Assembly (NCBI RefSeq): GCF_042654245.1
Contig: NZ_JBHSGI010000002.1
Coordinates: forward strand, 868,001 to 932,000
From: Seohaeicola_A nanhaiensis
Lineage (GTDB): Bacteria > Pseudomonadota > Alphaproteobacteria > Rhodobacterales > Rhodobacteraceae
DNA length: 64,000 nt
Reading direction: 5' to 3'
Position numbers and translations under genes: made by a program. The notes beneath the pieces were generated by a model that was not told the origin of the DNA, did not search any database, and worked only from the letters and a program-made list of their open reading frames with translations. Of this stretch, positions 8,431 through 19,534 are shown piece by piece. Every line of letters starts with the position of its first letter. The stretch's first letter is position 1.

Positions 8431-9507
8431 GTGCAGGCCCTGAAGGACAGGCTTGTCGCGCGGGCCTTCGAGGAAGGCTTTGTCGCCTGCCGGATCTGTC
8501 GGCCCTGGGATGTACCCGAGGTGGCCGGGCGGCTGGCGACCTTTCTGGAGGCGGGCTATCACGGGCAGATGGGCTGGCTGGCCGAGCGCAGCCACTGGCG
8601 CGGCGATCCGGCGGCGCTGTGGCCGGAGGCGCAATCGGTCATCATGCTGGCCGAGAGCTATGCGCCGGAGCACGATCCGCTGGCGGTGCTGGAGCGGCGC
8701 GACCGGGGCGCGATCTCGGTCTATGCGCAGAACCGGGATTACCACGATCTGGTGAAGAAGCGGCTGAAGCGGCTGGCCCGTTGGCTGATCGCGGAGGCGG
8801 AGGGGGGCCGCGGGCGGGGGACGCTTTCGGCGTCCCTGGCTGCGCCGGAGGTCAAGGTCTTCGTCGACACGGCTCCGGTGCCGGAAAAGGCGCTGGGACA
8901 GGCGGCGGGGCTGGGCTGGCAGGGCAAGCATACCAATCTGGTCAGCCGCGACTGGGGCAGCTGGGCCTTTCTGGGGTCCATCTTCACCACGCTGGAGCTG
9001 CCGGCGGATGCGGCGGAGGTGGATCACTGCGGATCCTGCCGGGCCTGTCTGGATGTCTGTCCGACCGGGGCCTTTCCCGCGCCCTACCGGCTGGATGCGC
9101 GGCGCTGCATTTCCTACCTGACGATCGAGCATAAAGGTCCGGTGGACATGGACCTGCGCGAAGGGATGGGCAACCGCATCTACGGCTGCGACGATTGCCT
9201 GGCCGTCTGTCCCTGGAACAAGTTTGCCGTGGCCGCACGCGAGATCGGCTATGCCGCGCGGCCCGGGCTGGTGGCGCCGGAGCTGGCCGCGCTGGCGGCG
9301 CTGGACGATGCCGCCTTTCGCGCGCAGTTCTCGGGCTCGCCGATCAAGCGGATCGGGCGCGACCGCTTCGTGCGGAATGTGCTTTACGCCATCGGCAATT
9401 CGGGCGATGCCGCGCTGCGCGCGGTGGCGCAGGGGTTGGCCGGGGACGCCGACCCCACGGTCGCGGAGGCGGCGCGCTGGGCGGCGGGGCGGTTGGCGGA
9501 GGTCTGA
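8431..9507 (+). CDS. queG: epoxyqueuosine reductase
   Basis: QueG carries out the last step of queuosine biosynthesis, reducing epoxyqueuosine in tRNA with cobalamin and two 4Fe-4S clusters. The 358-residue protein has both cluster motifs: CGSCRACLDVCP (about residues 200-211), and a later Cys with CDDCLAVCPW. The N-terminal half has the expected MGWLAER and SYAPEHDP segments, and the C-terminus has a HEAT-like helical repeat (DRFVRNVLYAIGNSG). The start is GTG at 8431, directly after the repeat, so the repeat probably belongs to its 5' leader. The stop is followed without a gap by the next gene's ATG. Confidence 0.95.
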   Translation: MQALKDRLVARAFEEGFVACRICRPWDVPEVAGRLATFLEAGYHGQMGWLAERSHWRGDPAALWPEAQSVIMLAESYAPEHDPLAVLERRDRGAISVYAQNRDYHDLVKKRLKRLARWLIAEAEGGRGRGTLSASLAAPEVKVFVDTAPVPEKALGQAAGLGWQGKHTNLVSRDWGSWAFLGSIFTTLELPADAAEVDHCGSCRACLDVCPTGAFPAPYRLDARRCISYLTIEHKGPVDMDLREGMGNRIYGCDDCLAVCPWNKFAVAAREIGYAARPGLVAPELAALAALDDAAFRAQFSGSPIKRIGRDRFVRNVLYAIGNSGDAALRAVAQGLAGDADPTVAEAARWAAGRLAEV

Positions 9508-11514
9508 ATGGCGATCCTGTTGGGCGTGGATACCGGCGGCACCTATACGGATGCCGTGCTGTTGCGCGACGAGGCGGAGGTGATCGCCTCGGCCAAGGCG
9601 CTGACCACGCGGCACGACCTGGCCATCGGCGTGGGCGGCGCGGTGCGCGCGGTGCTGGCGCAGTCGGGGATCGCGCCGGGCGAGATCGCCCTGGCCTCGC
9701 TGTCTACCACGCTGGCCACCAATGCGCTGGTCGAGGGTCAGGGCGGGCGCGTGGCGCTGGTCTATGTCGGCTTCTCGGCGGCGGATCTGGAGACTCATGG
9801 CCTGGCTGAGGTGCTGCGCGGCGACCCGAGCGTGGTGCTGGCGGGCGGGCATACCCATGCCGGCGGCGAGGCGGCACCGCTGGATCTGGCGGGACTCGAC
9901 GCCTTTCTCGACGCTCAGGCGGGCAAGGTCTCGGCCTTTGCGGTCGCCGCGCTTTTCGCGACACGCAACCCCGCGCATGAGCTGGCGGTGGCAGAGCGGA
10001 TCCGGGAGCGGGTTTCGGTGCCGGTGACCTGCTCGCACCAGCTGTCGGCGCGTCTGAACGGGCCCAAGCGGGCGCTGACGGCGGTGCTGAACGCGCGGCT
10101 GGTGGGGATGATCGACCGGCTGATCGGGCGGGCGCAGGATGTGCTGGTCGAGATCGGTATCACCGCCCCGATGATGGTGGTGCGCGGCGACGGCGCGATG
10201 ATGTCGACCGAGCAGGCGCGGCTGCGGCCGATCGAAACGATCCTGAGCGGACCTGCGGCGAGCCTTGTCGGCGCGCGCTGGCTGACCGGGGCCGAGACTG
10301 CGATGGTCAGCGACATCGGCGGCACCACCACCGATGTGGCGATGCTGAAGGACGGGCGGCCGGCGATCGACCCGGCCGGTGCGCAGGTCGGGGGCCTGCG
10401 CACCATGGTCGAGGCGGTGGCGATGCGCACCACCGGGCTGGGCGGCGACAGCCAGATCCATGTCAATGCCGAGGGGCTGACCGGCGGCATCCGCCTGGGC
10501 CCGCGCCGGATGGTGCCGGTCTCGCTGATCGCGCTGGAGGCGCCGGAGGTGGTGCATCGCGCGCTGGACGACCAGCTGCGCGCGGCAACAGTGGGCGAGC
10601 ATGACACGCGGTTCGTGCGCGCCGTCCCCGGTGTGGCGATGGACGGGCTGGGCCCGCGCGAACTGGCCCTGCTGGAGCGGATCGGGACCGGGGTGCATCC
10701 GGTGGCGGCGGTGCTGAAGAACCGGATGGACATGGGCGCGCTGGGGCGGCTGGTCGACCGGGGGATCGTGCAGCTGGCCGGGCCGACGCCCTCGGACGCG
10801 AGCCATGTACTGGGCGGCCTGGCCGACTGGGATGCGGATGCGGCGGGGAAGGCGATGGCCCAGCTGGCGCGGCGGCGCACCGGGTCGGGTGACCGGCTGG
10901 CCCCGGATGCGGCGACGATGGCGCGGATGGTGATCGACCGGCTGACCGAACAGACGGTGGAGACGCTGCTTGAAACCGCCTTCGCCGAGGAAACCCCGGC
11001 CTTCGAGACCGCGCCCGACCAGCTGGCCCGGCACGAGCTGATCCGGCAGGGGCTGGCCGGACACCGCGGGATTCTGGCGCTGGATGCGGGGCTGAACGTG
11101 CAGGTGATTGGCCTCGGCGCCTCGGCAGCGAGCTATTATCCGGCGGTGGGGGCGCGGCTGCGCTGTCCGATGGTGCTGCCCGAACATGCCGGGGTGGCCA
11201 ATGCCATCGGCGCGGTGGTCGGGCGGGTAACGATGCGGCGCAGCGGCACCGTGACCTCGCCCACCGAGGGGCGGTTCCGCGTCTACCTGGCGGCGGGGCC
11301 GCAGGATCTGAACAGCGCCGAGGCGGCGCTGGCGCTGCTCGAGGCGGAGCTGAGCGCCGAGGCCATGGCCGAGGCCACGGCGGCGGGGGCCGAGGGCATC
11401 CAGATCGCCGTCAGCCGCGATGTGAAGACCGCGCGGACCGAGGCGCGCGAGGTCTTCATCGAGGCGACGGTGACGGTGGAGGCGAGCGGCCGGCCAAGGG
11501 TGGCGGTGGGATAG
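9508..11514 (+). CDS. hydantoinase/oxoprolinase family protein (HyuA type)
   Basis: A 668-residue ASKHA-fold protein of the hydantoinase A/5-oxoprolinase family, which hydrolyses cyclic amides such as hydantoins or 5-oxoproline, or carboxylates ketones, with ATP. It opens with the phosphate-binding GVDTGGTYTDAVLL motif; the second ATP motif is MVSDIGGTTTDVAML (about residues 266-280). The usual separate B subunit (HyuB) is not beside it, so either the partner is elsewhere or this is one of the stand-alone homologues. The ATG follows the queG stop directly (TGA-ATG), indicating co-transcription, but no functional link to queuosine is apparent. Confidence 0.88.
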   Translation: MAILLGVDTGGTYTDAVLLRDEAEVIASAKALTTRHDLAIGVGGAVRAVLAQSGIAPGEIALASLSTTLATNALVEGQGGRVALVYVGFSAADLETHGLAEVLRGDPSVVLAGGHTHAGGEAAPLDLAGLDAFLDAQAGKVSAFAVAALFATRNPAHELAVAERIRERVSVPVTCSHQLSARLNGPKRALTAVLNARLVGMIDRLIGRAQDVLVEIGITAPMMVVRGDGAMMSTEQARLRPIETILSGPAASLVGARWLTGAETAMVSDIGGTTTDVAMLKDGRPAIDPAGAQVGGLRTMVEAVAMRTTGLGGDSQIHVNAEGLTGGIRLGPRRMVPVSLIALEAPEVVHRALDDQLRAATVGEHDTRFVRAVPGVAMDGLGPRELALLERIGTGVHPVAAVLKNRMDMGALGRLVDRGIVQLAGPTPSDASHVLGGLADWDADAAGKAMAQLARRRTGSGDRLAPDAATMARMVIDRLTEQTVETLLETAFAEETPAFETAPDQLARHELIRQGLAGHRGILALDAGLNVQVIGLGASAASYYPAVGARLRCPMVLPEHAGVANAIGAVVGRVTMRRSGTVTSPTEGRFRVYLAAGPQDLNSAEAALALLEAELSAEAMAEATAAGAEGIQIAVSRDVKTARTEAREVFIEATVTVEASGRPRVAVG

Positions 11515-11520
11515 GGGGGC

Positions 11521-11540
11521 CTTCTCTGGTTTCCAAATAC
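11521..11540 (-). repeat. dispersed intergenic 20-mer repeat, consensus copy
   Basis: CTTCTCTGGTTTCCAAATAC, an exact consensus copy in the opposite orientation to the copy at 8405. It lies 6 bases after the hydantoinase-like gene and is followed by GC-rich inverted repeats (CTCCGCCGGAG; GGGCCGCAGGCCC) before the convergent MAPEG gene. Confidence 0.85.
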
Positions 11541-11650
11541 CTCCGCCGGAGGCATTGCGACGGGCCGCAGGCCCGGCGCCCGAGGCGGAGGCCGAAGGCC
11601 GGAGACGAGACAGGGGGAATGGCCCCGCAGGGGCCGCCTCGGGATTAGGG

Positions 11651-12133
11651 CTAGAGCCAGACGGCGAGCGACCAGAGGCCGGCGAGCACCGTGGTGTAGA
11701 AGGTCGCGGCGAAGCCGAGGGCGCGGAGGGGGGGCGAGAGGTGGTAGCCGATCCAGAACAGCAGCCGGGCCAGCGCGAAGGCGAGGCCGAGCACCACGGC
11801 CACCTGCCCGCCCATGGTGAGCGCGACGAAGGGCCAGATCAGCAGCGCCAACAGCGCCTGTTCGGCGGTGTTGGAGAGCACCCGCTGGTCGACCCAGCCT
11901 GGGGAGCCGGGGGGGAAGGCGTCGCCGTCGATCACCCTGTCGTCGAAGAAGCGGCGCTGGGCCAGACGGCCGATCATCAGCGTCATGACCAGACCGACGG
12001 GCGCCATGGCCAGCGGCACGCCGACCAGCGGCGTCATGAAAGCGAGCCCGGCGCGCTGGGCGCCCCAGACCACGGCCAGCGCCCAGAGGGCGCCGGCTGC
12101 CATGCCGATCAGGATCGTGCCGCGTTTGTCCAT
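11651..12133 (-). CDS. MAPEG-family integral membrane protein
   Basis: A 160-residue protein with four hydrophobic segments (about residues 8-30, 34-56, 98-118, 125-158) and the loop WVDQRVLSNTAEQALLAL, typical of the MAPEG (membrane-associated eicosanoid/glutathione metabolism) fold. Bacterial members are usually of unknown substrate; glutathione-dependent activity is possible but not shown here. It starts 11 bases after the methylmalonyl-CoA mutase stop on the same strand, so it is probably the last gene of the propionate cluster transcript. Confidence 0.85.
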   Translation of the reverse strand: MDKRGTILIGMAAGALWALAVVWGAQRAGLAFMTPLVGVPLAMAPVGLVMTLMIGRLAQRRFFDDRVIDGDAFPPGSPGWVDQRVLSNTAEQALLALLIWPFVALTMGGQVAVVLGLAFALARLLFWIGYHLSPPLRALGFAATFYTTVLAGLWSLAVWL

Positions 12134-12144
12134 TCAGCCCCGCC

Positions 12145-14271
<2,127 letters not shown>

Positions 14272-14458
14272 CGGGGGGGTCCTTTCGTCTGGCCGGCCGG
14301 GGCGCGGATCGTGCCGCATCGGAGCCGGGGGTGTGGGAGGGGCGCGCCGCATCGCGCGGGCGGGGCGGGCCGCCTGCGACACTGTTTCGGGGCGCGGGGT
14401 CAAATGAGAGGTCGCACATGGCGACGGGGTGATTATATTCCCAGCGACAGGAGAGCCA

Positions 14459-14899
14459 ATGTTCCGCATCGCATGTTTTGTTCTGGCTGCCGCGCTTGCC
14501 GTGGCGGCCCATGCCGAGAGCCCCGCGCCGGCGCCGCTGATCCGGCCGGCGGGGGACACGGATCTGCCCGAGTTCCTGTGGCTGGCGCGGCCGGTGGTGG
14601 TGTTCGCCGACAGCCCGGAGGATCCGCTGTTCCTGCAGCAGATGGAGCTGCTGGCCGAGGGCGAGGACCGGCTGGCGGACCGCGACGTGGTGGTGCTGTT
14701 CGACACCGATCCGGCGGCCAAGGCGCCGCTGCGCCAGCGGCTGCGCCCGCGCGGGTTCATGATGGTGCTGATCGGCAAGGACGGCGAGGTGGAGCTGAGG
14801 AAGCCGCGCCCCTGGACGGTGCGCGAGATCACCCGGAGCATCGACAAGATGCCCAACCGAATCCGCGAGGTGGAGGAGCGGCGGGAGAAGGCGGGGTGA
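14459..14899 (+). CDS. secreted DUF4174 protein
   Basis: A 146-residue exported protein. The start at 14459 follows ACAGGAGA, and a signal peptide is clear (FRIACFVLAAALAVAAHA, cleavage after residue 19-20). The mature part has a thioredoxin-like outline of the DUF4174 family: PVVVFADSPEDPLF, then RDVVVLFDTD, and the family-typical GFMMVLIGKDGEVELRKP followed by SIDKMPNRIREVEE. No CxxC is present, so it is not a redox thioredoxin. It is divergent from methylmalonyl-CoA mutase. Function unknown. Confidence 0.85.
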   Translation: MFRIACFVLAAALAVAAHAESPAPAPLIRPAGDTDLPEFLWLARPVVVFADSPEDPLFLQQMELLAEGEDRLADRDVVVLFDTDPAAKAPLRQRLRPRGFMMVLIGKDGEVELRKPRPWTVREITRSIDKMPNRIREVEERREKAG

Positions 14900-14936
14900 C
14901 GGCCGGTGCCCTGCAGACCAGACAGGAGGCCGCGCA

Positions 14937-15008
14937 ATGAACCACGGCAGAATGAACCTCGAACCCCGCCGCCCAGCACAGGACGAAGAGCTGCCCATTC
15001 TGCTGTGA
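14937..15008 (+). CDS. candidate 23-codon small protein with a strong ribosome site
   Basis: ATG at 14937 is preceded by an ideal AGGAGG (14924-14929, 7-nt spacing) and opens a frame of 23 residues ending at TGA 15006-15008. The peptide begins MNHGRMNLEPRRPAQ and ends in a hydrophobic LPILL. It lies 37 bases after the DUF4174 gene on the same strand and before the 3' end of a convergent gene. The ribosome site is better than that of many real genes here, but so short a frame can arise by chance and I recognise no family. Confidence 0.4.
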   Translation: MNHGRMNLEPRRPAQDEELPILL

Positions 15009-15040
15009 CGTCATCGTGCCACAGCGCGGCCCGTGATATG

Positions 15041-15382
15041 TCACCCTGCATCGGGCACCTTTCGTTTCCGAGACAGTGAGATGGCCCTGTCCGTCTGCCT
15101 GGCCACATGGCCGTGCAGGCGGAGAAAGCGGACCAAACTGTCTTCGCGTCGTTCGGCCGTCAGACCGGCGATATCCTTCGAGCCCAGAAGCAGAGCCCCG
15201 CGCCGGAACACGGTGCGCAGCGCCTCGGGGATGGCGAGAAGGTAGGCCGTGACGAGGATGGTCGCGACACAGACCGACCCGCCGATCCAGCGGGTCGCTG
15301 CAGCGGCGCTGGAGTCGACGGCCACCATCAGACCGACAAGCGATGTCAGGATCGCTATGCTGATATAGCCGTCACGGCCCAT
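15041..15382 (-). CDS. small membrane protein downstream of pccA
   Basis: A 113-residue protein with two hydrophobic segments (about residues 7-24 and 33-52) and a basic, soluble C-terminal tail rich in Arg (DSLVRFLRLHGHVARQ). Its ATG lies 4 bases beyond the pccA stop, with an AGGG-type ribosome site inside the end of pccA, so it is translated from the pcc transcript. I recognise no family. A role in carboxylase function is possible only from position. Confidence 0.6.
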   Translation of the reverse strand: MGRDGYISIAILTSLVGLMVAVDSSAAAATRWIGGSVCVATILVTAYLLAIPEALRTVFRRGALLLGSKDIAGLTAERREDSLVRFLRLHGHVARQTDRAISLSRKRKVPDAG

Positions 15383-15386
15383 TGCC

Positions 15387-17387
<2,001 letters not shown>

Positions 17388-17423
17388 GGATCGTCCTTCG
17401 TCTGGAACAGGCGGAAAAACAAA

Positions 17424-17457
17424 ACGCCGCCCCCGGGATGCGTCCCGGAAGCGGCGT
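17424..17457 (-). terminator. Rho-independent terminator after a small lipoprotein gene
   Basis: A GC-rich hairpin with outer arms ACGCCGC (17424-17430) and GCGGCGT (17451-17457) and inner arms CCGGGA/TCCCGG is followed on the minus strand by TTTTGTTTTT. It would end the transcript of the lipoprotein gene and separate it from pccA. Confidence 0.85.
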
Positions 17458-17507
17458 GCGTGAGTGGTGGGTCTTTTTTGGCGGCTAGTGCGCCGCCGGG
17501 ACGGGCG

Positions 17508-17723
17508 TCAGCAGCGGCCCGGATTCTGGCGGCAGTAGAGGATGTTGGCACCAGCGCCGACGGCTGCGCCGGCGACAACGTTGGTGTCGAGAACGGCCGC
17601 GGTGCCGAGACCGACGGCGCCGCCGTAGAGGCCCTGCTCGAGCGGGTCGTCGCCACAGGCGGCAAGACCGCCGACGAGAGCGAGAGCACAGGCTGCGCGG
17701 ACAAGAGATGCATTACGGAACAT
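17508..17723 (-). CDS. small glycine-rich lipoprotein
   Basis: A 71-residue lipoprotein. The start at 17723 has GAAGGAAA upstream; a longer in-frame start would add a leader with no signal. The signal peptide MFRNASLVRAACALALVGG ends in lipobox LAAC with Cys23 as the lipid-attachment site, followed by Gly-Asp-Asp. The mature part is a glycine/alanine-rich hydrophobic stretch resembling a glycine-zipper hairpin (YGGAVGLGTAAVLDTNVVAG) and ends in NPGRC with two Cys. It has its own terminator, so it is probably expressed strongly and separately from pccA. Function unknown. Confidence 0.75.
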   Translation of the reverse strand: MFRNASLVRAACALALVGGLAACGDDPLEQGLYGGAVGLGTAAVLDTNVVAGAAVGAGANILYCRQNPGRC

Positions 17724-18075
17724 GAGGGTTTTCCTTCGATTATTGATTGGCTCGATGGAACAACCCATGACGCGAACGCGCGGTTCCGCAAGAGGGATGC
17801 ATGATTACGAGGCGGATGAGCAGAATTGCGCCCAGCCGCACGCCCTGCGGTGAGAAAATTGCCGGGCGAGGCCATGGCTCGGTCAGCCTGCCCGGCAAAG
17901 GAAGGGGTACGGATAGTTGTTTGCAGGACCGCCCCGGCTGTGCCCGGGTCTGCCCTTCGGTTCATCCTGCACAGGGGCCGGGCCTGCGCCAAGCCCGCAG
18001 CCGAAGCGCGCGCGGAATGGGCCGGAAAGCGCCCAAGGGCCCGTGCGGCGGGCAAGGATTTGCCGAAGGCGACGC
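17724..18075. other. 352-base interval without a supported gene
   Basis: The part next to 17724 should hold the promoter and ribosome site (GAAGGAAA on the minus strand) of the lipoprotein gene. The rest is GC-rich with short open frames on both strands that lack ribosome sites or recognisable content. I see no RNA gene, repeat or terminator that I can support. Confidence 0.5.
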
Positions 18076-18423
18076 TCATTCTTCGAAGGCCTCGGGGAAG
18101 GAGAGGCGCGCGACCTCCTCGTCGATGCGCAGCAGCGCCTCGTAGCTGGCGGGGTCGAAGGGGTCTTCGGCCGGCACCACCTCGCGGCCGAACAGCCAGC
18201 TGAGACGGCCGGCATCGAGATTGCCGCGCTCGAAGGGTTCGGCGCCGAAATAGGCCCAGAGCGAGGCCATGAAGTTGAGGTCGGCGAAGCGGTCGGCGTG
18301 GCGGCGGTCGGCGTAGCGTTCGCGCGCGACTAGCGGGGTGACGCCGCGCGGATTGGCGCGCCGGATCACGAATTGATAGTCGGTGCCGGTCAGGCGACCG
18401 GGGAAGCCGCGGTGTTTCAGCAT
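18076..18423 (-). CDS. conserved-looking hypothetical protein in the pcc cluster
   Basis: A 115-residue soluble protein, no signal or membrane segment, rich in charged and aromatic residues (YADRRHADRFADLNFMASL; LWAYFGAEPFERGN). I do not recognise the family. The ATG at 18423 has GGGGAGA 8 bases upstream, and both ribosome site and start lie in a 7-bp hairpin (18421-18440, CATGGGG/CCCCATG) that might limit translation. It sits between two small lipoprotein genes in the minus-strand propionate cluster. Confidence 0.65.
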   Translation of the reverse strand: MLKHRGFPGRLTGTDYQFVIRRANPRGVTPLVARERYADRRHADRFADLNFMASLWAYFGAEPFERGNLDAGRLSWLFGREVVPAEDPFDPASYEALLRIDEEVARLSFPEAFEE

Positions 18424-18451
18424 GGGGTCGTCTCCCCATGCGCGGCGAGGG

Positions 18452-18479
18452 GCAGGACCGGCGCCTGTGCCGGTCCTGC
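18452..18479 (-). terminator. hairpin between small lipoprotein gene and next gene
   Basis: A perfect 11-bp stem, GCAGGACCGGC (18452-18462) and GCCGGTCCTGC (18469-18479), with a 6-nt loop, 8 bases after the lipoprotein stop on the minus strand. There is no T-run, so it may be a weak terminator or an RNA-stabilising 3' structure. Confidence 0.6.
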
Positions 18480-18486
18480 GCCTGTC

Positions 18487-18627
18487 TTACTTGAGCTTGC
18501 CGGTGAACACCGGTTCGGTCGAGATCGGCTCGGGCTGGACCACGACATAGTCGTCACGGGTGTTGCCACAGGCGGATACCAGGCCGGCAAAGCCGACGAG
18601 GGCCGCGAAAAGGATCGCTTTCGACAT
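18487..18627 (-). CDS. 46-residue lipoprotein
   Basis: A very short gene with strong support: AGGAGA lies 5 bases before the ATG at 18627, and the frame codes a classic lipoprotein signal, MSKAILFAALVGFAGLVSAC, with Cys20 after lipobox VSAC. The mature peptide is 27 residues, polar and Pro/Val-rich (GNTRDDYVVVQPEPI and a GKLK end). It stops at TAA 18487-18489 and is followed by a hairpin. It lies between pccB and pccA in the same orientation. Function unknown; such entericidin-size lipoproteins usually sit in the cell envelope. Confidence 0.8.
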   Translation of the reverse strand: MSKAILFAALVGFAGLVSACGNTRDDYVVVQPEPISTEPVFTGKLK

Positions 18628-18835
18628 TCAGTTCTCCTGCTTGTTTTTTCTTCGGAGCCTTCTGGCCCCGACTGCCTCAATTTTGCGGGGTCCGCCGCAG
18701 GGGCGGATCCCGTCAGGAGAATAGCCCATCGCGGGGCGGAAGCGAATGATCTGCCAAAGGCTTGGGGGCGCTGTGACTCCAAAGCCGCAGCGGCCGGCGA
18801 AAGCCCGCCGAGGCGCGCAAGATGTTGTGGATACA

Positions 18836-19318
18836 TCAGAAAGCCTCCCAGATGCAGCGGCCCTCTTCGGGGCGGTAGACCTCGAAGAACTGGGTCGCGT
18901 CGGGGTCTGTTTCGCCGAAGGGGACCTCGCGGTCCATCATCGAGATCACGATCCGCGCGGCGGCGAGGTTCTGCGAGGACATGTAGGGCAGCGCGAAGCT
19001 GTTGCAGATGTATTCCATGTCGGCCGAGGCGGCGGCCGAATCGACGCTGCCGCCGTCGCGGGCGATCTGGGGCGCGAGGAAGCGGAAACGCAGCCAGATT
19101 TCGCCGGGGGCATCGTCGATCAGCACTTCGGACAGCGTCAGCGGCTGCTGCGAGGGCACCGCGGTCAGGGTTTGCGCGTTCAGGGGGGCGGCCAGCAGGG
19201 CCAATCCGATGATTATGCCGCAGCCCCGGCCCCTCCCTCGCGGGTGAGCTCCTCCTGCCGGGGCCGCAGGCGCAGCGCCAAGGCGTCGCGCAAACCGGTT
19301 AACGTCACGTAACGTCAT
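18836..19318 (-). CDS. secreted hypothetical protein downstream of pccB
   Basis: A 160-residue protein. A basic, Gly/Arg-rich N-terminal stretch precedes a hydrophobic signal segment (CGIIIGLALLAAPLNAQ, about residues 33-49). The mature domain contains EIWLRFRFLAPQIA, two Cys and ends EEGRCIWEAF, and is probably a small disulfide-bonded periplasmic protein. The ATG at 19318 lies inside a tandem 10-bp repeat and lacks a good ribosome site, so the real start may be an internal GTG/TTG nearer the signal. I do not assign a family. It follows pccB by 216 bases on the same strand. Confidence 0.65.
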   Translation of the reverse strand: MTLRDVNRFARRLGAAPAAPAGGAHPRGRGRGCGIIIGLALLAAPLNAQTLTAVPSQQPLTLSEVLIDDAPGEIWLRFRFLAPQIARDGGSVDSAAASADMEYICNSFALPYMSSQNLAAARIVISMMDREVPFGETDPDATQFFEVYRPEEGRCIWEAF

Positions 19319-19319
19319 G
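19300..19319. repeat. tandem 10-bp repeat over a start codon
   Basis: Two adjacent copies, TAACGTCACG and TAACGTCATG, differ at one base and are phased by one DNA turn. The second overlaps the proposed start codon of the 18836-19318 gene. It may be a protein-binding site or chance. Confidence 0.5.
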
Positions 19320-19534
19320 ACGCTGATTCGTTCAATAGCAGGAGAGTGTCGGTTGATGCCTTTTTAGGCAACAAAAAAACGACAGAATGTCGCACCCGGG
19401 GGCAGTTTGCGCGCAGGGCAGGACCGCCCTGCCCCGCAGGTGCGGGGTGGCCGTAGAAGGGCGGGCTGGTCCTGGGCGAGGTCATCGGAGTCTCCGTAGG
19501 GCGGCCGGTCTTGGGGCGGCGGGCAAGCCCCGCC

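Noticed and set aside
6535..11187. Very long minus-strand open frame across Fsr, mtgA, GST, queG and the hydantoinase gene
   Set aside because: Spans several good plus-strand genes, with Arg/Gln/His-rich composition and no domain.
19353..19380. Hairpin GCCT-TTTT-AGGC with a T-run on the minus strand, considered as a pccB terminator
   Set aside because: On the minus strand the T-run comes before, not after, the hairpin; on the plus strand it is followed by A's.
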